Both the position numbers and the translations under genes were made by a program. DNA of 64,000 bases, from NCBI RefSeq assembly GCF_007993815.1, contig NZ_VJWE01000012.1:124001-188000 (forward strand), given 5' to 3'. Within the stretch, counting starts at the first letter, position 1. Each line of letters begins with the position of its first letter. This DNA is from Acidovorax delafieldii (GTDB lineage Bacteria; Pseudomonadota; Gammaproteobacteria; Burkholderiales; Burkholderiaceae_C). Below the pieces are notes generated by a model, which saw only the letters and a list, made by a program, of their open reading frames with translations, was not told where the DNA came from and did no database searches. Of the stretch, positions 19,753-28,933 are shown piece by piece.

Positions 19753-22310
19753 GCAACAGTCCTTGGGTTTTGTTCGTTTGCTACAGAATTTGTAGTGGCA
19801 TCAGCAGGCTTGGCAAGCGGCAGCCAGAAGGAGAACCTGCAGCCTGTAACCTCCGAGCCATTGTAGAGGTTCTCCGCCTGCATCCGGCCCTGGTGGGACT
19901 CGACGATGCTGCGGCACAGATTGAGGCCCATGCCCATGCCTTCCTGCTTGGTGGAGAAGAAGGCCTCGAACAGGCGCTCCAGCACTTCGGGGGCCAGCCC
20001 CTTGCCGGTGTCCTGCACCGAGAACTCGACCACCTGGCGATCATCGATCTGCTTGGGCACCACGCGCAGCTCCACGCTGCGGTTGGGGGCGGGGCGGTCG
20101 GCGTGCTGGATGGCCTCGGCGCCGTTCTTCATCAGGTTGACGAGCACCTGCTCGATCAGGATGGTGTCGGCCATCACTTGCGGCAGGCGCGCGGCGACGT
20201 AGTGCGTCAGGCGCACGTTGTGCCGGCGCAGTTCGATGTCGGCCAGCTCGACGGCTTCGTTGACCATCGAATGCACATCGGCCAGCGTGCGGTTGGGCTC
20301 GCTCTTTTTCACGAACGAGCGGATCCGCTGGATGATCTGGCCTGCGCGCTGCGCCTGGTGCGCTGTCTTTTGCAGGGCGGTGAGCAGGGCCTCTTCGGTG
20401 AGCTGGCCGCTCTGGATGCGCGAAACCATGCCGCTGCAGTAGTTGTTGATGGCGGTGAGCGGCTGGTTCAGTTCGTGCGCCACGCTGGACGCCATCTCGC
20501 CCATGGTGATGAGGCGGCTGACCGACTGCGCGCGCTCGGCCTGCCGCTGGGCCTGCTCTTCAGCCAGGCGGCGGGGGGTGATGTCCGTGGCAATCACCAT
20601 CTGGGCCAGGCGGCCGTCCACCCAGTTCAGATAGCGCGAGCGCACTTCCAGCCACTTGCCCAGGTCGGGCAGGTAGATTTCGGCGTTTTCACTGCGGGCG
20701 CTGGTCAGCGTGTCGGTGGGCAGGCCCATCAGGCCGTCCTCATCGTCCATGCCACTTTGCTCCTTGCCCGCAATCGGCACCACGCCTGCCTGCGCCACCA
20801 GTTGCAGGTGCCCGCCGGTTTGCGACCCGAACCACTGGCGGTAGAGCTTGTTGGCAAACAGCAGCTCTTCGCTGCCCAGGGGGGCCACCGACACCGAGGC
20901 GTCCAGCGACTCCAGCACGATGGTGAAGCGTTCGTGTGACGCCGACAGCTGTTCACGAATGCGGTTGGGCTCGGTGATGTCAGTCATCGACGTCATCCAG
21001 CCTGTCTGCTGGCCATGGGCGTCGATCAGCGGAGACACATAGAGCCGGGCGTCGAACAGCGTCCCGCTCTTGCGCTTGACGCGCACCTGAAAGCCGCCTG
21101 CCATGGTGTTGCCACGCAGTTCGTCGCGCAGCTTGGCCTGCAGGGTTTCGTGATCGGCCTCGGGCCAGTAGGGGAAGGGGGCTTTCAGGCCCACCAGCTC
21201 TTCGGCACTCCAGCCCGTCATCTGGCAAAAGGCGGCATTTACATAGCTGATGCGGCCTTCCATGTCCAGGGCGCGCATGCCGGTGAGGATGGAGTTTTCC
21301 ATCGCCCGGCGAAAGTTGGTCTCGGCCACCAGGGCCTCTTGCGCCTGCATGCGGCGACGGGTGTGGCGCCAGGTGGCGATCAGCATCCAGGCCGTCATCG
21401 CGCTCAGCGTGCCCACCAGCCAGAACAGCCCGCTGCCCACCACGCCAAGCGACGTGCGGTAGGCCTGGGCGCGCAGCACCAGACCGTTGCCAACGGGGGA
21501 GACCGGTACCTCGTACTCGTTGGCCTTGGGCGTCCAGGGGAGCAACTGGGTGGCCTTGTTGCGCGGGCCCAGCGGCGTGCCCGCCAGCACCTGGTTCTTG
21601 CTGTCGAGCAGCGTCACCGCGTAGCGCGCCAGCACTTCGGTGGGGGTGCCGTAGCGCAGCAGGCTGTCGATGGAATATTCACCCAGCACCACGCCGCTGA
21701 ACTTGCCCTGGTTGTTGAGCGGTACCTGCAACTGCAGCAATGGGGTCGCATCGCCCGACGTGGCGGCCGGCTGCGCGTACACCGGTTGCTGCAGGTCCCG
21801 CGCCAGGCCAAAGGTGTCGGCGGTGTCCCCGGGCTTGAGGACTTCGCCTGCGATGCGCAGCTCACCACTGGCCAGTGTCGGGGCGGCTTGGCTTGCGCGG
21901 ATGCGTCGGCGGTCGTCAATCCAGGTGATGGCCTGCAGCTCAGGGTACTGGCTGATCAGTGCCTCGGCGCGGCTGATGAACTCTGCCTTACCCAGGTCCT
22001 GGTTGGACACATCGCGTGCGATGCGCATGAGTTGCTCTTGCCGTTCCAGCAGGCGCAGGCGTACGCGCTGCTGGGCGTATTCCACGTCGCGCCGTAGGGC
22101 TTCTTGTTCGCGTTCGGCTTCTTCGGCGCGCAGGTACCAGAACGCCGCAACGATGGCGGCCAAGAACATCAGCACTGCCGCGAGGGGGGCGAGTGCGGCA
22201 AAACGGTCTTGCCGGGTGGGCGACAAGCCGCGCCACCACTTGCGCCACCAGCGTATCGGCGCTGCCACGGTCGTGGCCGTGGGGGAGGGGGTGGTGGGCA
22301 TCGAATCCAT
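19749..22310 (-). CDS. Membrane PAS-domain sensor histidine kinase (DctS/FixL-like)
   Basis: An 853-residue sensor kinase. One membrane span near residues 38-60 and another near 290-310 flank a periplasmic sensor region of Cache type (AITWIDDRRRIRAS, then VVLGEYSIDSLL). Two PAS domains follow (NSILTGMRALDMEGRISYVN, and VVPIAGKEQSG onward). The phosphoacceptor H612 is in SSVAHELNQPLTAINNY, with the ATPase G boxes DTGKGLAPEVLERLFEAFF and GMGMGLNLCRSI. Domain order resembles DctS of C4-dicarboxylate sensing. It is divergent from aceE; the ligand is not known. Confidence 0.9.
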   Translation of the reverse strand: MDSMPTTPSPTATTVAAPIRWWRKWWRGLSPTRQDRFAALAPLAAVLMFLAAIVAAFWYLRAEEAEREQEALRRDVEYAQQRVRLRLLERQEQLMRIARDVSNQDLGKAEFISRAEALISQYPELQAITWIDDRRRIRASQAAPTLASGELRIAGEVLKPGDTADTFGLARDLQQPVYAQPAATSGDATPLLQLQVPLNNQGKFSGVVLGEYSIDSLLRYGTPTEVLARYAVTLLDSKNQVLAGTPLGPRNKATQLLPWTPKANEYEVPVSPVGNGLVLRAQAYRTSLGVVGSGLFWLVGTLSAMTAWMLIATWRHTRRRMQAQEALVAETNFRRAMENSILTGMRALDMEGRISYVNAAFCQMTGWSAEELVGLKAPFPYWPEADHETLQAKLRDELRGNTMAGGFQVRVKRKSGTLFDARLYVSPLIDAHGQQTGWMTSMTDITEPNRIREQLSASHERFTIVLESLDASVSVAPLGSEELLFANKLYRQWFGSQTGGHLQLVAQAGVVPIAGKEQSGMDDEDGLMGLPTDTLTSARSENAEIYLPDLGKWLEVRSRYLNWVDGRLAQMVIATDITPRRLAEEQAQRQAERAQSVSRLITMGEMASSVAHELNQPLTAINNYCSGMVSRIQSGQLTEEALLTALQKTAHQAQRAGQIIQRIRSFVKKSEPNRTLADVHSMVNEAVELADIELRRHNVRLTHYVAARLPQVMADTILIEQVLVNLMKNGAEAIQHADRPAPNRSVELRVVPKQIDDRQVVEFSVQDTGKGLAPEVLERLFEAFFSTKQEGMGMGLNLCRSIVESHQGRMQAENLYNGSEVTGCRFSFWLPLAKPADATTNSVANEQNPRTVA

Positions 22311-22477
22311 GTAGGGAGTGTAGAGGAGCCCCGGGAGTGCTCAGGCCTTCTGCATCATGTGCGCCTGCAGCAAATTATTGCAATATGAAATGAATAGGCA
22401 CCATTTGAAATTACGAAAAAATATGCGAAACTAGAGCCAACGTACTAAATTGCTGCCACACCTACAGGAGACAAAGC

Positions 22478-25186
22478 ATGTCAGCTCAGCCCGACCCTCA
22501 GGCCGGTTTCGGCATCGGTTCCGATACCGACCAGCAAGAAACCCGTGAATGGATGGACGCGCTGTCCGCCGTGATCGACAAGGAGGGCCCAGAGCGCGCC
22601 CACTTCCTGTTGGAACAACTTCTTGAACACGCCCGCCAGAGCAGCATCGACCTGCCGTTTTCTGCCAACACGGGTTACGTCAACACCATCGAGCCGGAAA
22701 AAGAGGCGCACTGCCCTGGCAACATCGCCATCGAAAAGCGCCTGCGCGCCTACATGCGCTGGAACGCCATGGCCATGGTGGTGCGTGCCAACCGCCTGAA
22801 CCCTGCCGACGGCGGCGACCTGGGCGGTCACATTGGTTCGTTTGCCTCGGTGGCCAGCATGTTCGGTGCGGGCTTCAACCACTTCTGGCATGCCGCCAGC
22901 GAAGACCACGGCGGTGACCTGCTGTACATCCAGGGCCACAGCGCCCCCGGCATCTATGCGCGCGCTTACCTCGAGGGCCGCCTGAGCGAAGAGCAGCTCG
23001 ACAGCTTCCGCCAGGAAGTGGACGGCAAGGGCCTGTCCAGCTACCCGCACCCCAAGCTGATGCCCGAGTTCTGGCAGTTCCCTACGGTGTCCATGGGCCT
23101 GGGGCCATTGATGGCCATCTATCAGGCCCGCTTCCTCAAGTACCTGCACGCCCGTGGCATTGCCAACACCGAAAACCGCAAGGTGTGGGTGTTCTGCGGT
23201 GACGGTGAAATGGACGAACCCGAATCCCTGGGCGCCATCGGCCTGGCCGCGCGCGAAAACCTCGACAACCTGGTCTTCGTGATCAACTGCAATCTGCAGC
23301 GCCTGGACGGCCCAGTGCGGGGTAACGGCAAGATCGTGCAAGAACTCGAAGGCGAGTTCCGCGGCGCGGGCTGGAACGTGATCAAGCTGCTGTGGGGCAA
23401 TGGCTGGGATGCCTTGCTGGCCCGCGACAAGACCGGCAAGCTCAAGCAGCTGATGATGGAAACGCTGGACGGCGATTACCAGGCCATGAAGGCCAACGAT
23501 GGCGCCTTCGTGCGCAAGAACTTCTTCGGCAAGTACCCCGAGACGCTCAAGCTCGTCGAGCACATGACCGACGAAGAGGTGTTCGAACTGCGCCGTGGCG
23601 GCCACGAGCCCGCCAAGGTGTATGCCGCCTTCCACGCTGCCAATGAGCACAAGAACCAGCCCACCGTGCTGCTGGTCAAGACCGTCAAGGGTTATGGCAT
23701 GGGCAAGGCCGGTGAAGGCAAGAACACCGTGCACCAGACCAAGAAGCTGTCGGACGAGGACATCAAGTACATCCGCGACCGCTTCAACATCCCGATCCCG
23801 GACAGCCAGCTGGCTGACATTCCGTACTACAAGCCGGCCGATGACACCCCGGAGATGCAGTACCTGCACGAGCGCCGCAAGGCCCTGGGTGGCTACCTCC
23901 CCAAGCGTCGTCCCAAGGCGGACGAGCACTTCACCGTGCCCGCCATCGAGACCTTCAAGGCCATCCTGGAGCCCACGGCCGAAGGCCGTGAAATCTCCAC
24001 CACCCAGGCCTACGTGCGCTTCATCACGCAACTGCTGCGCGACCAGGCCCTGGGGCCGCGTGTGGTGCCCATCCTGGTGGATGAGGCCCGCACCTTCGGC
24101 ATGGAAGGCCTGTTCCGCCAGATCGGCATCTACAACCCCAAGGGCCAGCTGTACACCCCGGTCGATCGCGACCAGGTGATGTACTACAAGGAAGACAAGG
24201 CCGGCCAGATCCTGCAGGAAGGCATCAACGAAGCCGGCGGCATGGCCAGCTGGATCGCTGCCGCCACCAGCTACAGCACCAACAACCGCATCATGGTGCC
24301 GTTCTACGTGTACTACTCGATGTTCGGCTTCCAGCGCATTGGCGACCTGGCCTGGGCTGCGGGTGACATGCAGGCCCGTGGCTTCTTGCTGGGCGGCACC
24401 TCGGGCCGTACTACGCTCAACGGTGAAGGCCTGCAGCACGAAGATGGTCACAGCCACATCCTGGCCAACACCATCCCCAACTGCGTGAGCTACGACCCCA
24501 CCTTTGCCCACGAAGTGGCGGTGATCATGCACCGTGGTCTCAAGCGCATGGTCGAGCAGCAGGAAAACGTCTTCTACTACATCACGCTGCTCAACGAGAA
24601 CTACCCGATGCCGGGCCTCGTGGAAGGCACGGAAGAGCAGATCATCAAGGGCATGTACCTGTGCAAGCCCGGCGCCGAGGGTGACAAGCGCGTGCAACTG
24701 CTGGGTTCGGGCACCATCCTGCGCGAGTCGCTGGCTGCCCAAACCCTGCTGGCCGCTGACTGGGGCGTGCAGGCCGATGTGTGGAGCTGCCCGAGCTTCA
24801 ACGAACTCACCCGCGAAGGCCAGGACGTGGACCGCTGGAACCTGCTGCACCCGCTGGAAACTCCGCGCGTGCCGTTTGTGGCGCAGCAACTGGGCAGCAG
24901 CACGGGCCCCGTGGTCGCATCCACGGACTACATGAAGGCCTATGCAGAGCAGATCCGTCCCTTTGTGCCCAAGGGCCGCAACTACAAGGTGCTGGGCACC
25001 GACGGTTTTGGCCGCAGCGACTTCCGCAGCAAGCTGCGCGAGCACTTCGAGGTGAACCGCCACTACATCGTCGTCGCCGCCCTCAAGGCGCTGAGCGAAG
25101 ACGGCGTACTGCCCGCCACCAAGGTGGCCGAGGCGATCGCCAAGTACGGCATCAATGCTGACAAGATCAACCCGCTCTACGCATAA
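22478..25186 (+). CDS. aceE: Pyruvate dehydrogenase E1 component, homodimeric
   Basis: Thiamine diphosphate enzyme that decarboxylates pyruvate and acetylates the lipoyl groups of E2. The 902-residue length fits the homodimeric AceE type. The ThDP-binding motif GDGEMDEPESLGAIG is near residue 240, ending in NLVFVINCNLQRLDGPVRGN. YYSMFGFQRIGDLAWAAGD and the transketolase-type C-terminal half are intact. AGGAGA sits 8 bases before the ATG. The 167 bases upstream are AT-rich and shared with the divergent kinase; I see no convincing -10/-35 pair or PdhR palindrome there. aceF follows after 19 bases. Confidence 0.98.
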   Translation: MSAQPDPQAGFGIGSDTDQQETREWMDALSAVIDKEGPERAHFLLEQLLEHARQSSIDLPFSANTGYVNTIEPEKEAHCPGNIAIEKRLRAYMRWNAMAMVVRANRLNPADGGDLGGHIGSFASVASMFGAGFNHFWHAASEDHGGDLLYIQGHSAPGIYARAYLEGRLSEEQLDSFRQEVDGKGLSSYPHPKLMPEFWQFPTVSMGLGPLMAIYQARFLKYLHARGIANTENRKVWVFCGDGEMDEPESLGAIGLAARENLDNLVFVINCNLQRLDGPVRGNGKIVQELEGEFRGAGWNVIKLLWGNGWDALLARDKTGKLKQLMMETLDGDYQAMKANDGAFVRKNFFGKYPETLKLVEHMTDEEVFELRRGGHEPAKVYAAFHAANEHKNQPTVLLVKTVKGYGMGKAGEGKNTVHQTKKLSDEDIKYIRDRFNIPIPDSQLADIPYYKPADDTPEMQYLHERRKALGGYLPKRRPKADEHFTVPAIETFKAILEPTAEGREISTTQAYVRFITQLLRDQALGPRVVPILVDEARTFGMEGLFRQIGIYNPKGQLYTPVDRDQVMYYKEDKAGQILQEGINEAGGMASWIAAATSYSTNNRIMVPFYVYYSMFGFQRIGDLAWAAGDMQARGFLLGGTSGRTTLNGEGLQHEDGHSHILANTIPNCVSYDPTFAHEVAVIMHRGLKRMVEQQENVFYYITLLNENYPMPGLVEGTEEQIIKGMYLCKPGAEGDKRVQLLGSGTILRESLAAQTLLAADWGVQADVWSCPSFNELTREGQDVDRWNLLHPLETPRVPFVAQQLGSSTGPVVASTDYMKAYAEQIRPFVPKGRNYKVLGTDGFGRSDFRSKLREHFEVNRHYIVVAALKALSEDGVLPATKVAEAIAKYGINADKINPLYA

Positions 25187-25205
25187 AACGAACGGAGACA
25201 GAACA

Positions 25206-26879
25206 ATGGCATTGGTCAACATTCAAGTCCCGGACATCGGGGACTTCGACGAAGTGGGCGTGATCGAGTTGCTGGTCAAGGTGGGTGACACCGTGAAGGC
25301 CGAGCAGTCGCTCATCACGGTCGAATCGGACAAGGCATCGATGGAGATCCCATCCAGCCACGCAGGCGTGGTCAAGGAACTCAAGATTGCGTTGGGCGAC
25401 AAGGTCAAGCAAGGCTCGGTGATTGCGGTGGTGGAGTCCGCTGACGCGGGCGCTGCGGCAGCTCCGGCGGCTGCACCGGCTCCTGCCGCAGCTGTTTCCG
25501 CGCCCGCCCCCGTGGCGGCACCTGCGCCAGCTCCTGCTGCTGCAGCCCCAGCGGCCACAGGCCCGGTCGAAGTGCGCGTGCCCGACATCGGCGACTTCAA
25601 GGACGTGGCCGTCATCGAGATGCTGGTCAAGGTCGGCGATACCATCAAGGTCGAGCAGTCCCTGTTCACCGTCGAATCCGACAAGGCCTCCATGGAGATC
25701 CCGTCGCCCGCCGCTGGCGTGCTCAAGGAACTCAAGGTCAAGATTGGCGACACCGTCAACATTGGTGATCTGGTGGCTCTGCTTGAAGGTACGGCATCTG
25801 CTGCAGCGCCTGTAGCAGCACCGGTTGCGGCCGCTGCGCCGGCACCTGCCCCAGTGGCTGCGGCCGCTCCTGCGGTCGCAGCCGCAGCACCCGCCGCCTC
25901 GGTGCCTGTCCCTGCCCACCAGCCCGGCACCCCCACGGCAGGCCTGCCCCATGCATCGCCTTCGGTGCGCAAGTTCGCCCGCGAACTGGGCGTGCCCATC
26001 GACGAAGTCAAGGGCACCGGCCCCAAGGGCCGCATCACCCAGGACGACGTGGCCGCCTTCACCAAGCAGGTGATGGCGGGCGCGGTGCAGACCAAGGCCC
26101 AGGCCGCCAAGGCGCCCGCTGCGGCATCCGGCGGCTCCGGCGTCGGCCTGGACCTGCTGCCCTGGCCCAAGGTGGATTTCACCAAGTTCGGCCCGGTGGA
26201 GCGCAAGGACCTCTCGCGCATCAAGAAGATCAGCGGCGCCAACCTGCACCGCAACTGGGTCGTCATCCCGCACGTCACGAACCACGACGATGCGGACATC
26301 ACCGACCTCGAAGCCTTCCGCGTGCAGTTCAACAAAGAGAACGAGAAGAGCGGCGTCAAGGTCACCATGCTCGCCTTCATGATCAAGGCCGCCGTGGCCG
26401 CGCTCAAGAAGTTCCCCGAGTTCAACAGCTCGCTCGACGGCGACCAGCTGGTGATGAAGAACTACTTCCACATCGGTTTTGCGGCCGACACGCCCAACGG
26501 CCTTGTTGTGCCGGTCATCCGCGACGCAGACAAGAAGGGCATCGTCCAGATCAGCCAAGAGATGGGCGACCTGGCCAAGAAGGCGCGCGACGGCAAGCTC
26601 GGCCCGGCCGACATGACCGGCGGCTGCTTCTCCATCAGCTCCCTGGGCGGCATTGGCGGGCGTTACTTCACGCCCATCATCAACGCCCCCGAAGTCGCCA
26701 TCATGGGCGTGTGCAAGAGCAGCCTGGAGCCCAAGTGGGACGGCAAGCAATTTGCGCCGCGCCTCATGCTGCCCCTGAGCCTGAGCTGGGACCACCGCGT
26801 GATCGACGGCGCCGCCGCTGCGCGCTTTAACGTGTACTTTGCCTCGCTGCTGGCGGACTTCCGCCGCATCGTGATGTAA
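25206..26879 (+). CDS. aceF: Pyruvate dehydrogenase E2, dihydrolipoamide acetyltransferase
   Basis: Core of the pyruvate dehydrogenase complex; accepts acetyl from E1 and transfers it to CoA. The 557-residue product contains two lipoyl domains with modified lysines K43 and K160 (both [10 protein letters not shown]), each followed by long Ala/Pro linkers. A peripheral subunit-binding domain follows ([19 protein letters not shown]). The catalytic domain ends with [21 protein letters not shown] precedes the ATG. The first lipoyl domain is closer in sequence to that of the downstream E3 gene than to the second domain of the same protein. Confidence 0.97.
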   Translation: MALVNIQVPDIGDFDEVGVIELLVKVGDTVKAEQSLITVESDKASMEIPSSHAGVVKELKIALGDKVKQGSVIAVVESADAGAAAAPAAAPAPAAAVSAPAPVAAPAPAPAAAAPAATGPVEVRVPDIGDFKDVAVIEMLVKVGDTIKVEQSLFTVESDKASMEIPSPAAGVLKELKVKIGDTVNIGDLVALLEGTASAAAPVAAPVAAAAPAPAPVAAAAPAVAAAAPAASVPVPAHQPGTPTAGLPHASPSVRKFARELGVPIDEVKGTGPKGRITQDDVAAFTKQVMAGAVQTKAQAAKAPAAASGGSGVGLDLLPWPKVDFTKFGPVERKDLSRIKKISGANLHRNWVVIPHVTNHDDADITDLEAFRVQFNKENEKSGVKVTMLAFMIKAAVAALKKFPEFNSSLDGDQLVMKNYFHIGFAADTPNGLVVPVIRDADKKGIVQISQEMGDLAKKARDGKLGPADMTGGCFSISSLGGIGGRYFTPIINAPEVAIMGVCKSSLEPKWDGKQFAPRLMLPLSLSWDHRVIDGAAAARFNVYFASLLADFRRIVM

Positions 26880-26898
26880 CGAAAGGGCGAGACACACC

Positions 26899-28749
26899 AT
26901 GGCAATCATCGACATCAAGGTGCCCGACATCGGCGACTTCGCCGAAGTGGCCATCATCGAAGTGCTGGTCAAACCCGGCGACACCATCAAGGCCGAGCAA
27001 AGCCTGATCACCGTGGAGTCCGACAAGGCCTCCATGGAGATCCCGTCCAGCCACGCTGGTGTGGTCAAGGAACTCAAGGTCAAGCTCGGCGACAAGATCG
27101 CCGAAGGCTCGGTGGTGCTGACGCTGGAAGTGCAGGGTGCGGGCGCAGCCGCTCCAGCGCCTGCCGCATCCCCAGCGCCTGCAGTTTCAGAGCAGAAACC
27201 GGCTGTAGCGCAGGTAAATAATGTGTCTGCAGCTATCAATCCCGTAGCATCCAGCTTTGCTGGCTCCGCTGATCTGGACTGCGACGTGCTCGTGCTCGGC
27301 GGCGGCCCCGGCGGCTACAGCGCCGCTTTCCGCGCGGCCGACCTGGGCCTCAAGGTCGTCATCGTCGAACGCTACGCCACCCTGGGTGGCGTGTGCCTGA
27401 ACGTGGGTTGCATCCCCTCCAAGGCGCTGCTGCACGTGGCCGCCGTGATGGACGAGGTGAGCCACATGGCCGACCTGGGCGTGGACTTTGGCGCGCCCGC
27501 CGTCAACATCGACAAGCTGCGCGGCCACAAAGAGAAAGTCATCGGCAAGCTCACCGGCGGCCTGGCCGCCATGGCCAAGATGCGCAAGGTGACCACCGTG
27601 CGTGGCTATGGTGCCTTTGTGGGTGCCAACCACCTCGAAGTGGAAGAAACCACCGGCACTGCGCAGGAGAAGACGGGCACCAAGAAGGTCATCGCCTTCA
27701 AGAAGGCCATCATCGCTGCCGGCAGCCAAGCCGTGCGCCTGCCCTTCATGCCCGACGATCCCCGCGTGGTCGACTCCACTGGCGCCCTGGCGCTCAAGGA
27801 AGTGCCCAAGCGCATGCTCATCCTGGGCGGCGGCATCATCGGCCTCGAAATGGGCACCGTGTACAGCACGCTGGGCGCGCGCCTGGACGTGGTGGAAATG
27901 ATGGACGGCCTGATGCAAGGCGCCGACCGCGACCTCGTCAAGATCTGGCAGAAGATGAACGCCAAGCGCTTCGACAACATCATGTTGAAGACGAAAACCG
28001 TGGGCGCCGAGGCAACCCCCGAAGGCATCAAGGTCACGTTCGCGCCAGCAGAAGATGGCGGCACTGCCCCCGAGCCGCAGGTGTACGACCTGGTGCTGCA
28101 GGCCGTGGGCCGCACACCCAACGGCAAGAAGATCGCTGCCGAGAAGGCTGGCGTGGCCGTGACGGACCGTGGCTTCATCAACGTCGACATCCAGATGCGC
28201 ACCAATGTGCCGCACATCTTCGCCATCGGCGACATCGTGGGCCAGCCCATGCTGGCGCACAAGGCGGTGCATGAAGCGCACGTGGCGGCAGAAGTGATTG
28301 CCGGTGAGTTGCAAGGCAATAAGGAGCTGGCCGCTGCCGCCTTCAACGCCCGCGTGATTCCATCTGTGGCCTACACAGATCCCGAAGTGGCCTGGGTCGG
28401 CCTCACCGAAGACCAAGCCAAGGCCCAGGGCATCAAGGTCAAGAAGGGCCTGTTCCCCTGGACGGCCTCCGGCCGCGCCATTGCCAACGGCCGCGACGAG
28501 GGCGTGACCAAGCTGCTGTTCGACGACTCGCCCGAAGCCCATGGCCACGGCAAGATTCTGGGCGGCGGCATGGTCGGCACGCATGCGGGTGACATGATCG
28601 GCGAGATCGCTCTGGCTATCGAGATGGGAGCCGACGCGGTGGACATCGGCAAGACCATCCACCCGCACCCCACGCTGGGCGAAAGCATCGGCATGGCGGC
28701 GGAGATTGCCCACGGCTCGTGCACGGATGTGCCGCCGCAGAAGAAGTAG
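26899..28749 (+). CDS. lpdA: Pyruvate dehydrogenase E3, dihydrolipoamide dehydrogenase with N-terminal lipoyl domain
   Basis: FAD enzyme that reoxidises dihydrolipoyl groups with NAD+. The 616-residue product is longer than standard E3 because residues 1-80 form a lipoyl domain (K43 in [10 protein letters not shown]). The linker, about 85-122, includes a copy of the dispersed element (27192-27252). The E3 part has the FAD motif [17 protein letters not shown] and redox disulfide C166/C171 ([13 protein letters not shown]). The NAD motif is [14 protein letters not shown], and the dimer-interface catalytic HPHPTLGE is near the end. Such lipoyl-E3 fusions are usual in Burkholderiales and Neisseria. 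Operon end is marked by the terminator at 28778. Confidence 0.97.
   Translation: MAIIDIKVPDIGDFAEVAIIEVLVKPGDTIKAEQSLITVESDKASMEIPSSHAGVVKELKVKLGDKIAEGSVVLTLEVQGAGAAAPAPAASPAPAVSEQKPAVAQVNNVSAAINPVASSFAGSADLDCDVLVLGGGPGGYSAAFRAADLGLKVVIVERYATLGGVCLNVGCIPSKALLHVAAVMDEVSHMADLGVDFGAPAVNIDKLRGHKEKVIGKLTGGLAAMAKMRKVTTVRGYGAFVGANHLEVEETTGTAQEKTGTKKVIAFKKAIIAAGSQAVRLPFMPDDPRVVDSTGALALKEVPKRMLILGGGIIGLEMGTVYSTLGARLDVVEMMDGLMQGADRDLVKIWQKMNAKRFDNIMLKTKTVGAEATPEGIKVTFAPAEDGGTAPEPQVYDLVLQAVGRTPNGKKIAAEKAGVAVTDRGFINVDIQMRTNVPHIFAIGDIVGQPMLAHKAVHEAHVAAEVIAGELQGNKELAAAAFNARVIPSVAYTDPEVAWVGLTEDQAKAQGIKVKKGLFPWTASGRAIANGRDEGVTKLLFDDSPEAHGHGKILGGGMVGTHAGDMIGEIALAIEMGADAVDIGKTIHPHPTLGESIGMAAEIAHGSCTDVPPQKK
27192..27252 (-). 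repeat. Dispersed 58-bp element, copy G (in the lpdA linker)
   Basis: On the minus strand: GGATGCTACGGGATTGATAG, then CTGCAGACACATTATTTACC, then TGCGCTACAGCCGGTTTCTG. It keeps the TGCTAC, TTGATAGCTGC and GCGCTAC words at the standard spacing. The gene reads the plus strand as [18 protein letters not shown], in the flexible linker between lipoyl and FAD domains, where insertion would be tolerated. Confidence 0.75.
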
Positions 28750-28777
28750 GAAAGTACTTCCCGATTTCTCCAAGCTC

Positions 28778-28808
28778 AAGCCCGAACTGGCAACAGTTCG
28801 GGCTTTTT
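28778..28808 (+). terminator. Intrinsic terminator after the pdh operon
   Basis: AAGCCCGAACT (28778-28788) pairs perfectly with AGTTCGGGCTT (28795-28805) around GGCAAC and is followed by T residues. It lies 29 bases after the lpdA stop. Confidence 0.92.
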
Positions 28809-28933
28809 CGCATGTGGGCGGATTGGCAAGAAGCAGGGCGAGGGAGTGCAATACTCGCAGCGGCCAGAAATGACGTTGAAACTCCCATATCCCGCCATGG
28901 TCCCGCGCCCCAAATGCCCAGCTGCTCAGTCAC

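Noticed and set aside
22311..22477. PdhR-type operator or sigma-70 promoter in the aceE gap
   Set aside because: TTGCAA and TTGAAA words exist but no acceptable -10 at the right spacing, and no AATTGGT palindrome is seen.
22481..25222. A 913-codon frame antisense to aceE
   Set aside because: Shadow of the conserved aceE gene; no motif, start or ribosome site.
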